Part shown: positions 10,851-20,764 of the stretch, in pieces
Position numbering within the stretch: the first letter of the stretch is position 1
Layout of the letters: each line of letters opens with the position of its first letter
Source: Sphaerulina vaccinii
Taxonomy: Eukaryota; Ascomycota; Dothideomycetes; Mycosphaerellales; Mycosphaerellaceae
Direction of reading: 5' to 3'
DNA: 64,000 nt
Assembly (NCBI GenBank): GCA_022570795.1
Contig: JAKUDP010000010.1
Coordinates: forward strand, 1,488,001 to 1,552,000
Position numbers and translations under genes: made by a program
The notes under the pieces: generated by a model
Databases searched by the model: none
What the model saw: only the letters and a program-made list of their open reading frames with translations
What the model was told of the DNA's origin: nothing

Positions 10851-13800
10851 TTACCTTTGACGCAGCAAATACTCTACAGCGCGATCCACGCGCAGCGATT
10901 CGCCATCATCTGTAAATTTCAATGCTTTCCTCGCTGAAGTGACAGGAAATCCCATAGATACCAGTTTGGCTACTGCCAAATCACTCGTGTTCTCTGATCC
11001 TTTGTGCACATAAGTTTTTTGAAAACCTGATGATGATGGTGATGTTTCAGGCTTGTAGTCCTCGGGAATGGGACTGATTGATTGTGGTGGTGTCCAGTAT
11101 GATGCTGGAGAGCGATAGATATTTGAAGAGCTCGGGGAGATTCTAGAAGAACGTGATGATGAGGCTGAGGACGAGGTCCAGGCCGAGGAGGAACTCGTGC
11201 GAGTACTGCTACGCGACATGACACTCATTGGTCTTTCGGAATCCATACCAATGAGTGGAAGGCGTTTGTACTCGCTACTCTGTCGACGGAGTCTGATCTC
11301 AGCTGCCATTGTTGCGACTCGTCTACGGCTCAAGATCTTCTGTTCTTGCTCGTGAGGATCTTGGAGACGGATTTTGGCTGCGATGATTTGTTCGGAGTAG
11401 ATTATGGCTACTGGCTCCTTGAGGAAGTTACTCAGGCTGCTGTTGTAGATTGGTGGTTTCCATTCTGTCCAGCTGTTCTTTTTGGCTAGAGTGAAGCCAG
11501 CAGAACTATTGTCGGATGCCAGAAGAGCCATTTCTAGGACAACGTGAGGTCCTAGAGTCACGATGTGTGCGAGCCATTCTTCAAGGAAACGTTCTTCACT
11601 TTCGATGTCGCCTTCGATAACGTCGCATTTGTCGAAGATGCCGCTTTCTCTGGCTTGCTCGACGCGGCCACTGTATCCGTGTAGAAGCACGCTCAGACAT
11701 GTCCACATCTCGGTCATGTCGTACAGCTGTGCTGCTGTGAGGCCACCGCGGTTGGCGACGGCGAAGTGGGCTGGTGCAGAGAGTAGCACGCTCGATATGC
11801 CGAAGTCTAGGCTCGTTTCGATGGTCGCTGCACACCCTTGAGCTTCGTTCAGTAGATCTCCTCGAAGCCAAGACAGTTGATTGGAGATGTCCTCTTCGCG
11901 GCCCTTTCTGCTGCCGAAGATGAATGTAAAGCACCAGATGCGCCACAGAGCATCATCGAATCCCTGCGCATTGGGATGGGTTGGTGTAGACAATGCGAAT
12001 GTAGTTTCTCTTCTGATGAATGTCCCGCATTTCTCATGTATGAGCCTTTTGAGCTGCTGAATGACCGCTAAATCCTGCCTGTAGCTTGACACGTATGAGC
12101 GAGGAGTATGTTCCATGATCGGAGAAGTGTTATATGGCATCTTGTCGTCCAGTTCCGGATGCTTCCACTCTCGTAGCTCAAATGCGGGTGCAGATTGATT
12201 CCAGGTCACGGTCTTGATCAATTCCATTTCGTGCTCCTGGTACACTCGGTACATGCCTTTGTTGATGATAGCCGTGTTGAACAGGTCGGAAAGACCATTC
12301 AACGAGCACAGGATCTTAAGCAATACGACTTCGGCTGAGTTTCCAGGTACTGCGGTATCCATGGCAGAGTCAGAGACATCCGAGCAGGGTGAATCAGTAG
12401 CAGTCTCTGCTTGAGATGTATCGTTTATTGATAGAGACAGCTGCGGCAGCATCACCAGCTTTCTTGGCTTTCCATCTTTGTGCAGTAAGCTTGCGGTCTT
12501 TCGGAGTGGCAGTGTAGTGCCATCATTTGACAGACTGCCAAGCTCAGCATCTGAGCGTCTCCTGCCAAGTGGTGGAACGCTTGCATCCTGCGGTGGCTTC
12601 ACATCCTGCTGCTCACGGGCACGCCAATCGCGCTTCCGAGAGCGCTTTGGTAGTGTTGGTGCACGCTCGAGTGGTGGTTGCATCACTTCGCGTACACTGT
12701 CCTTGCGCTTCAAGGCTTGAGCGAGCAGATCCTGTTCATTGGTCTGATCGTCTATGAAGAGCCAACTGGATCTCTGCTTGCCCATTGCAGAGAGCTGACT
12801 ACTGAGCTCGTGCTCAGCTTCACTCAAGGTAGGGCTGACAGCACCGTGTCGAACGCGAGTGTGCTCGCTGAGTCTCAGCTCCGTCATGGAGCGGCATTGA
12901 AGCAGAGCTTTGTGTAATCCTTTATTCTTCGACTCAACCTTCAGAGACTTGGACCATCGAGGCGGATTGATGGGAGCTGACTCCACAGAGGATGGTAGTG
13001 GCGGCGTAGCGGCTGGTGTCGGCGGGAGTTCCTTGTTGATGTTGACAATGTTCGTAACACTCGAATTTGGGGAGTTGTCGTCAAATACGCCAGCTTGAAT
13101 AGGTGACAATAGAGAGAACTTGCTAGCAGACTTCAATGGATGGTGATCTTTCGTGATCATTGTGTCTACACTAGTCATAGAGCTTCGTCTACTACCACTA
13201 TAGACAGAGCTCTCGTCCGTCCTCGCCCGGCTGGAAATCGATGATTGCGATGGATGGGACCTGTGACAGCTCACCCGCAAGTGATCCGAAGATTGTGGTT
13301 CGGGCGTATTGAGACGAGGGGCTTCGAGTGGTGCTGGCAGTTCCACGGCGGGCTGTATTGTCGAAAGCGACATTGGAGCCGTGAAGGATCGCTGGGGGTA
13401 GAAGTTTGTCGGAGTCTTGTCCTCGCTCTGAGTGGCTTCTGGAATATGGACTGAAAGATGCGGTCTGCCTCCAGTGGATACAACTCTCGAATGCATTTCA
13501 GCCTCGTAAATAAACTCTTTCCGTGGGGTCCAGTAGTCTAAAGCGCTGTGATCGAAATGCGCAACACCATTGATCCAGGTACCAATCCTATGCTCGGTAT
13601 CCGAATGCCTTTGCGAATGTCTAATCAGCTTCCGTGCTCCACTGCTGTGCGATCGAAGACTAGCTCGTGCACGACCAGGAAGGGAAACGCCAGTGACTTT
13701 GTGTTGATGTTGAGGTGGGCATTCCCCTATGGCAGACAAGATCTCTTCGTTTGGACTCGTTGCCATTTCTTCTTCGAGTGGGGTCATTTCAATCGTTCTC

Positions 13801-14096
13801 GCTGGGGGCACCGCGTTCAACACTGTGCCTTTGGAGCGTGCAAGCTTGGTATCATTGTGAGATCTCGACTCGGACCGAATGCTGTTCATCTTGCCCAGCC
13901 AGCTGTGCTGCGGTGCTATCTGTGGCCGCGATGTATGCATGAAGTAGGTGATTGACGGCTTTGAGTCCTGATCCTCGGCACCTCTTCGACTGAAGATGGA
14001 TGTGCTTCGCCTGGCTATACTAAAGCTCTTGTCTTCTTGACCACGACCATCAGTGCCAGTCTGATGATCTGGAGCGGTGAAATGTGCTTCGGCCAT
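10851..14096 (-). CDS. Large intronless protein with C-terminal UBA domain
   Basis: 1,081 residues in one exon. The start at 14096 (MAEAHF) is the first in-frame ATG. The first 600 residues are Ser/Pro/Arg-rich, low-complexity and probably disordered. Residues about 620-950 look folded, with aromatic helical stretches such as DALWRIWCFTFIFGSRKG, LTAAQLYDMTEMWTCLSVLL and LEEWLAHIVTLGPHVVLEM. A serine-rich linker follows. The end is a UBA-type three-helix motif (LAVAKLVSMGFPVTSARKAL to VDRAVEYLLRQR, about 1,040-1,080), which in other proteins binds ubiquitin. I recognise this as a fungus-specific conserved architecture but know no name or function for it. It converges on the NOT4 locus with 239 bases between stop codons. 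Confidence 0.85.
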   Translation of the reverse strand: MAEAHFTAPDHQTGTDGRGQEDKSFSIARRSTSIFSRRGAEDQDSKPSITYFMHTSRPQIAPQHSWLGKMNSIRSESRSHNDTKLARSKGTVLNAVPPARTIEMTPLEEEMATSPNEEILSAIGECPPQHQHKVTGVSLPGRARASLRSHSSGARKLIRHSQRHSDTEHRIGTWINGVAHFDHSALDYWTPRKEFIYEAEMHSRVVSTGGRPHLSVHIPEATQSEDKTPTNFYPQRSFTAPMSLSTIQPAVELPAPLEAPRLNTPEPQSSDHLRVSCHRSHPSQSSISSRARTDESSVYSGSRRSSMTSVDTMITKDHHPLKSASKFSLLSPIQAGVFDDNSPNSSVTNIVNINKELPPTPAATPPLPSSVESAPINPPRWSKSLKVESKNKGLHKALLQCRSMTELRLSEHTRVRHGAVSPTLSEAEHELSSQLSAMGKQRSSWLFIDDQTNEQDLLAQALKRKDSVREVMQPPLERAPTLPKRSRKRDWRAREQQDVKPPQDASVPPLGRRRSDAELGSLSNDGTTLPLRKTASLLHKDGKPRKLVMLPQLSLSINDTSQAETATDSPCSDVSDSAMDTAVPGNSAEVVLLKILCSLNGLSDLFNTAIINKGMYRVYQEHEMELIKTVTWNQSAPAFELREWKHPELDDKMPYNTSPIMEHTPRSYVSSYRQDLAVIQQLKRLIHEKCGTFIRRETTFALSTPTHPNAQGFDDALWRIWCFTFIFGSRKGREEDISNQLSWLRGDLLNEAQGCAATIETSLDFGISSVLLSAPAHFAVANRGGLTAAQLYDMTEMWTCLSVLLHGYSGRVEQARESGIFDKCDVIEGDIESEERFLEEWLAHIVTLGPHVVLEMALLASDNSSAGFTLAKKNSWTEWKPPIYNSSLSNFLKEPVAIIYSEQIIAAKIRLQDPHEQEQKILSRRRVATMAAEIRLRRQSSEYKRLPLIGMDSERPMSVMSRSSTRTSSSSAWTSSSASSSRSSRISPSSSNIYRSPASYWTPPQSISPIPEDYKPETSPSSSGFQKTYVHKGSENTSDLAVAKLVSMGFPVTSARKALKFTDDGESLRVDRAVEYLLRQR

Positions 14097-15373
14097 TTCG
14101 ACGAGCAACGGCTGCTATGACTTCTTTAACAGCCGTAGTCGCTGGCGGCCCTGTCTTTCGAGACTAGCACACCTGGTACAATCAGCTCTGTGCACGACAA
14201 GCATTGTCCTACTTCGATACCTGCAAGTTCTCGGCGATTTGGGCTAAAGTCGATGCCGCAGGCGCGATCTGTAGACTTGTGGTGAGTTAGCAGAGACTGT
14301 CTCAGCTGTTCATCAAGACGCCAGATAGGATGGACATATGACTATTGTCATACAAGCAGAGAGCTCGTATCGCAAGCAAGCACAATAGCGACAAAAGCCG
14401 TGGAGAAGAGCATGGCCGGAGAAGGACAAGGAGGCATGTAGACCTCGCGTACTATATCGGACCTGTGTTGTAAAGCATAGGCTGTGCGACGTAACTTATG
14501 CATGCCTGTAACTCCGCCTACTTCTGGCGCAAGCTGAGCAGAAAGACGTTCGGAGACCATGTCGCAGTCGCGTTGTTGGAAGGATTTCCAAGCGGTTCAG
14601 AACTTGTGCCGCCGCCGACCCATGCGGGTGTCTGAGCTTGTTTCTAAATTCAGAGACATAGCCATGCTTCCGCCCCTTCGAGAACGATGTTGCTCTCCCT
14701 GCTCCCAAACACGTGCCTGAACAGCGATAGCTACTGTGAGCTAAAAGTCGAAGTGCCGCACCACAATACGCATTGGAAGAACCCACCGTCTCAGTATGCT
14801 TCGTGGGCGCACATTGTCTCAAGCACAATGGGACGACACGTTGCAGCTCCAAGATCTGCAATGATCAGGCGCCCCGGAAAGCGACGCGAAAGTTGATCCT
14901 TCTTTGCGATCACTTGGCACGTCATCTTGTCGTTCTCGTCGCTCTGCGAACAATGCGAGGTCGAGCAGATGTCATGCTCTGCATAAAACTGTGGTTTCAA
15001 TGGCAAACCCTGCTGCACCAGCTCCCGACTGAAGTCTAAACAAGGACCAGGTAGCTCCCCACGGATGTGAGACACCAACTTCCCGAAGTCAGTAGTGACT
15101 GCCCTAAGCATTACTCCAGTGTATTCACCCAGTGGGCTTTGCTTGGAAGTTGACCTTTCCAACGGAGTACCGTGTACCCATACTATAGAAGAGATGGATG
15201 GCTGTAATGAATGTGGCAGTGTGCAACAGCTGTATCAACGACAGCTGTATACTCCGGGCCCCGGGAGATATCTTCGCAATATTGATACACTACTGTCGGA
15301 GCGATCTACCCTGTTCACCAATGCGTGTAGTAATACAGAGTGGGGTATCTCGAACGCTGCAAACCTGGTCTGG
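14097..15373. other. Gene-poor interval upstream of the UBA protein gene
   Basis: About 1.3 kb holding the promoter side of the UBA gene and the 3' side of gem1. Short frames on both strands (such as 14791-15162 minus) lack recognisable domains, splice-linked partners or low-complexity bias, and I do not call them genes. No tRNA-like fold or repeat was seen. Confidence 0.5.
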
Positions 15374-17531
15374 TTAAGAATCAACATTGCGCTTCCACAC
15401 CCAGAGGAAGGCGCACGCCACACCAATGGTCGCCGTAAGGCCGACATACAAAGTAGTTCGATCTACTGAGTCGTCTTCGTTCTTTGGGAGCGCCTGCGAT
15501 GGGTATGTGGCACACTCTGCCAAATGTACGAAGAAGTCGCCTATCGAAGTCCACTTCGAGGAGACATGTAGCGGCTTCGCCATCTTTAGCTGCTCGCAGA
15601 ACAGATCGGGTTGTACTTCAGTTCTCTGTACCGCGCGGTCTTGGTCGGCCTTCAAAGCGACGTATACCGATGGTATCGAAGAGAGTAAAGCTGGGTAGCG
15701 CTTTCGCAGGTTGATGATATGCGCAAAGCTGTCAGGGTCGCTGCTGTCGTATGTATAGCATAACAAATCACAAGCGTCGAGCTTTGCTTGGTTGTCGAGG
15801 ATAGCGGGCTCAAGCTCTCCGAGCTCCTCAAGGATAAGATAGCACTGTTTGCCACCTTGTAGCTCGACACTGTTAACAGCAGTTTGAGGCTTGATTGTTG
15901 GGTGATAAGTTGCACTGAACTGCCGAGCGAGGAACGCATTCAGCAAAGCCGACTTGCCACTTTGTGCTGCTCCGACCACGTAGCATAAGAAGACATTCCT
16001 TTCGACCTTTCCGGGTCTTTGGCGCCGTTTGCGCGGCTTGGTGACTTTCAAAGCTGTGATCGTGCCTCTGCCATCAACCTCGAAACCCAGATATGCAAGA
16101 TATTCAAGTGTAATCTTGGGGTTTTCAAAAGTTGTCATGCTCCATTGCGCGAGCCAGCCCTGCAGAGTGACGTATCCAGCCTCGTTCCTGACGGTACTGC
16201 TGGGGAACCCAGAGTCGACCCAGAGTGCTGGGACTCCTGGCGTAGGTGCAAAGAGTGCAGCCAGTTCAGCATCGCTCAAGCCACCATCATTGTCCTTGTC
16301 ATGTAGAAGGAACAAGTCGACGAAGAAGCGGTAACCCATGGGTGATAGCTCCGCAGACGCGTGGGCCGGGACATCGAACTTTGGATGCAAGAAGGAGTCC
16401 GAGAGGGAGAGGCTGTCTGAGTATTGGAACTTGCGAAGAATGATCCATATGGTTTCGTGTCGTCCCTTCTCGGCAAACATTTTATTGAGCTGGAGGAAGC
16501 CGCTAACGTCAATGCCTCCGCTGGCATAGTCATCTTGTATTTCATGACTTGGTGTGGGCTTTGAGCGTTGAATAGACCGCTTGATGTTTGCGAGATCTTC
16601 GTTCGACAACGGCTTGTCGAAGCACTTGTGCTGGAAGTCCTGGATCTCCTTGTCATTGAGAATGCCGTCCTGGTCTTTGTCGCACAGATAAAAGATTCTC
16701 TCGAGTGCCTCGATTGCAGCTGGTTTCAGGTTGTTCTCCTTCGAATCGTAGATGGGTGCTATAGGATGCGTAACTGCCTTTTGGCAAAGGAAGAACACCT
16801 CATTGATGTTATGGTGCTCTCGAGCACTTGTCCTAATACATGCGTCGATCTCCTTAAATTCTGCCATCTGCACGACTGTGGTCAGTAAGAGTCTTCCACC
16901 TTTCTTGTTCTCCACGGACTCACTACTGGTAGCATCTCATCCTCGATGGCGGTGCTGACGCCAGGATTCAGATCACTTTTGTTTGAGCACAATACAACAG
17001 GCACGTTGACACCTAGCGATCTGAAGTACGGCATCCAGAATAGCGCCACTCGTTCATAGCTGTAATGATCACTATACACGAGAAGGATGACCTAGAACAG
17101 CACAGTCTGTATCAGTTCGCGTCTAAGCTGGGGTCACTGGCTCGACCCACATTGCATTTGCGCAATGCCTTTTTGAGTTCATCGCGATCTTGTGGCAGAG
17201 ACGACGTGTCAACGATGGTCGTCGACACGTTATCAGGAGTTCCAAGGGTAGGAGGTAGAGTGATTGGTGGCAACACGGCTTGTATCTTAGTCGTGATGAA
17301 GGCGTCCTTGACAAACGACGTGAGCAATGAGCTCTTGCCTGTGCCTTCGTCACCCTACGAATAGGTCAGTACACGAGCCTGGGGTCATATCTCATTTCAT
17401 ATGTTTATTGATGATGGGTTGTGCCTGGAAAGACTTACGACGATGCAGATGCGAACTGTGCGAGAGAGTGTTAGCCTGAGGAGCTTGTGGTAGCCAGGAT
17501 ACACAGAGCGTATCAACCTACCTGTGGCCAT
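15374..17531 (-). CDS. gem1: Mitochondrial Rho GTPase Gem1/Miro
   Basis: An outer-membrane GTPase controlling mitochondrial shape and inheritance and, in yeast, ER-mitochondria contacts. 630 residues, matching the family length. Exons on the minus strand: 17531-17522 (10 bases), 17455-17439 (17 bases), 17354-17151, 17091-16924 and 16867-15374. The joins give MATVRICIVGDEGTGKSSLL (P-loop), VVLCSNKSDL (NKxD motif), LPVMAEFKEIDACI, two EF hands (DKDQDGILNDKEI and DKDNDGGLSDAEL), a second GTPase domain with GAAQSGKSALLNAF, and a C-terminal membrane anchor (LYVGLTATIGVACAFLWVW) with a short charged tail. This is the complete Miro architecture. The two tiny 5' exons are needed to encode the start and the first beta strand. 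It is divergent from creC, with 203 bases between start codons. Confidence 0.95.
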
Positions 17532-17734
17532 GGTCCATGTTGTTCATCTAATGGTCAATGTTCAGCAGTTGCTCGTGACAGTCCTGGCAGTTGAAGGAAG
17601 CAAGAACAGAGACACGCTAGTAGAACTATAGCGAGGACGCGGCCCGGTAGATCTCCACGATCCACCTTCTGTACAACACCAACCTCGTGTATGATGAGAG
17701 GCTATCAGGTACACTCACTCAACTCGAGTCCACT

Positions 17735-19634
17735 ATGTTCGTTCTGCCGCCACCGCCGCGATACAATGTAGCCTACAATGGCATGCCCGGCGGTGGGCCT
17801 CTGCTTGAGACGAACAACACACTCGAGAAGCCATCTGGACCAGAGTACCAGCTCGTGCTCGGCGAAGGCACATATGTGCTCAAGGACGACCTACACTTGG
17901 CCACGCCGCCGCCCCATCCCAGCGATGCACCGCAGCCGAACAACAACCCGCTGGCGGCGAACACGGGCCCACCAGTCGGCGGAGTGAAGCTGTCAATTGC
18001 TGTGCTTGAGACGAGAAAGCCACCTCCAGCGCAGACACTGTTTCGTGCTGCCACTGCCCAGAGCACAGGCGCTCGCTCCCAAGTACCACCCAGCATTCAA
18101 GAGGAGGTCCACAGTCCCAAAAGCGATGCTGGGTCGACTACAAATGGCTTCGGCTCGCCCTCGTACTATGCGCATGTACCCACATTCGGAGATGGTAATC
18201 CAGCATTAGCCGTGCCCGTCACTACCAAGGTGAAGAAGGACCAGAAAGTCAAGCCCAAGAACAATATCATAAAGTCCAACTCGTCCTACGTGTCGCGTGT
18301 TATACCCCACGAATCGCTGCAGAAGCGGCTCAATGACCGGTCGCCCGAAGGCATGTTCGCCTTTGCCAACATCAATCGCGCTTTCATGTGGTTAGACCTG
18401 TCGTCAGCGACCAAGACCGAGAACATGACCAAAGTGCTCTTCACAAAGGCTCATGCGCTTTGCCACGATGTGAACGCGGTATCGAGGTCTGCCAACCATC
18501 TAGATATCGTCCTGGGCTTCAATACTAGCGACATCATATGGTATGAGCCCATGTCACAGAAATATGCGCGACTAAACAAAAATGGTATGATCAACGCTGC
18601 AGCTGTGGCATCCATTCGCTGGCTCCCCAACAAGGAGAACCTATTTCTTGCTGCACATGCGGACGGCACGCTTGTGGTGTACGACAAGGAGAAGGAAGAT
18701 GCAGAATTTGTGCCTGAAGAAAGTCCTGCTGTTGAAACAGCAGAAGGGCAAGAGCCACCTTTTCTGCGTGTCTTGAAGTCTGTGCAGTCTCGCAACCAGA
18801 AGACCAACCCTGTGGCTGCATGGAAGGTGTCGAACATGAAGATCCATGACATCTCGTTCTCTCCTGATGGCCAACTGTTAGCTGTTGTTAGTGACGATGG
18901 CTGTTTGAGCATCATTGATTTTGTTGAAGAGAAAGTTCTTGATGTTCATCGAGCCTACTATGGTTAGTTGGCGCCATGTTCATATTGCATGAAACAAGCT
19001 AACGAAGCGAATAGGGGGTCTTCTGTGCGTAACATGGTCGCCTGATAGTCGATATGTTTTGACAGGCGGGCAAGATGACCTCGTGAGCATTTGGTCTGTC
19101 GCCGAGCGTGCGCTGGTCGCAAGATGTGTGGGCCATCACTCCTGGGTCACAGACGTAAAATTTGATCCATGGCGATGTGATGAGCGCAATTATCGTTTCG
19201 GCAGTGTAGGTGAGGACTGCAGGCTATTGCTCTGGGATTTCTCAGTGGGTATGCTGGGGAGACCCAAGGCCATGAGACATCGAGGCAGCATATCTGGCGA
19301 ACGGAAACAAAGTACAACGACCATTGGACGTTTCAGGAGCAATTCGAACTTGACCCAAGTACCTACAGCAGACAGCATCAAGGATGGCGAGATTGTTCAT
19401 TCTGTTGAGCCGAAAGCTAGCACAGCTGTACTACCACCAGTCATGTCCAAGAGCATTGATGAGCACCCTTTGTGCTGGCTGGGCTTTGAAGCAGAGAGCA
19501 TTATTACATCTTGCAAAGATGGTAAGTGGCATATTTTCACAACCCAACTGTGCTGCCGCATGGCATAACGTTCGCTGACCTAGCCACCAACAGGACATAT
19601 AAGAGAGTGGATGAGGCCGACTGATGGATCTTGA
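17735..19634 (+). CDS. creC: WD40 protein CreC, partner of deubiquitinase CreB
   Basis: In Aspergillus, CreC (DMWD/WDR20 family) binds and stabilises the deubiquitinase CreB in carbon catabolite control. 591 residues, about the length of Aspergillus CreC. Exons: 17735-18962, 19015-19521 and 19594-19634. Residues 1-210 are Pro-rich with little fold (MFVLPPPPRYNV start). WD repeats follow, for example IHDISFSPDGQLLAVVSDDG, LCVTWSPDSRYVLTGGQDD and VTDVKFDPW. The split between VLDVHRAYYG and GLLCVTW and the last join, giving SCKDGHIREWMRP, match the family. The start is the first in-frame ATG; an upstream ATG at 17691 is in another frame. The protein interrupts the last repeats with a linker of about 100 residues (RPKAMRHRGSISGERK and on), as in its relatives. 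It lies 1.1 kb upstream of the arrestin gene, same strand. Confidence 0.93.
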
Positions 19635-20764
19635 GACACTGTGTACCAGGTGCAATGTAACACATGAGACAATCCATCGCCCAAGGAGTGGGTCTCGATC
19701 GCGTGACCACTCAGGCAGTGGGATCCCATATATCGAAAAACAGTATCGATACATGTACCTGTACTAGTACAATGTTGAAGTCCATCTATGCTGGAGTTTG
19801 TGCAGCTTCCAAAATAGACAGGGCAACATACAGTTCTTTGAGAATGCTTGTTTCGGGGCCGATATCGCTGTTGCTGTCGGCATAAGCAGGCAACTTGGAA
19901 TCAAGATCAGTGAGCTATCGCCTTTGAACTGACAATTGTGTCGTACTGCCACGATGATAGGGACAGTAGTCACCAGAGGACCACCAGTAGATCGTGCAGA
20001 GTGAAGTTGGAAATTTCTCTCCTAGATCGTTGAGCATCGGCCACTTCTCGGTTGTGCAAGAGCCTCTTCAGGCGCAATCCCAACATCATCAGATCGTCTT
20101 ATCCACTTCTTGTCGCGTCATGCTATGGTGTGTTTCTTTCACCTCACGTCCTTTGTGCCGCCGTTGAGCCCGTGGGCCTGGGAAACGGGACGGGAACGCA
20201 GATAGTGTCGCCGCCGGTGCGACAATACTGATGACCTTATCGCATGATGTCTAGCATGAGATGTGGCCCTTCTCGGATTTCTCCCAGTCGATTCGTGGCA
20301 CGCGGTCATACTCCGGAGCTCTCATACAGGGCAGACAGTAGACTACCACTACTGTGAACACGACCCACCACAACATTCCGACCATATCGCAGGCCTGCCC
20401 AATCGCTATACCCTGGTTACACCGCGCCTGCACATGCATCCACCCTTGGGTTCGCCTTGACCCGACTAGCTTCCTCCCACGCACGTCACGACGATAGTAC
20501 TTCTAGCGTGGCAGGTCAGATTTGCAGATTCTAGTTTGATCATCACTACCACAGCAGAGCAGAGCTTCACATTTCCCGAACATTGATACGCTCACTGTCC
20601 TCCTGGACACTTCACAAATAACGACGCCGACAGACGTAATCCTAGGGCTTACTCGATCAGGCCTGGCACAATTTACCAACACCGCAGCTCTGTCATCCAG
20701 GCTGCAGGTGAGAAGGTACTGAAGGTGAAGCGCTCGACATAGCGCTCGTAGGCGTGCGCAGAGG
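19635..20764. promoter_or_regulatory. creC-arrestin intergenic region
   Basis: 1.13 kb with no supported gene; it should hold the creC terminator and the arrestin promoter. One palindrome, CTCCGGAG at 20321-20328, contains the CreA consensus SYGGRG on both strands, but a single short match can occur by chance. No repeat or RNA gene was seen. Confidence 0.45.

Noticed and set aside
14791..15162. 123-codon minus-strand frame
   Set aside because: Only weak protein character; upstream and downstream frames on the same strand look random. Could be a relic, but nothing supports it.
20321..20328. CTCCGGAG as a proven CreA operator
   Set aside because: A single six-base consensus match is expected by chance in 1 kb; kept only as a remark.
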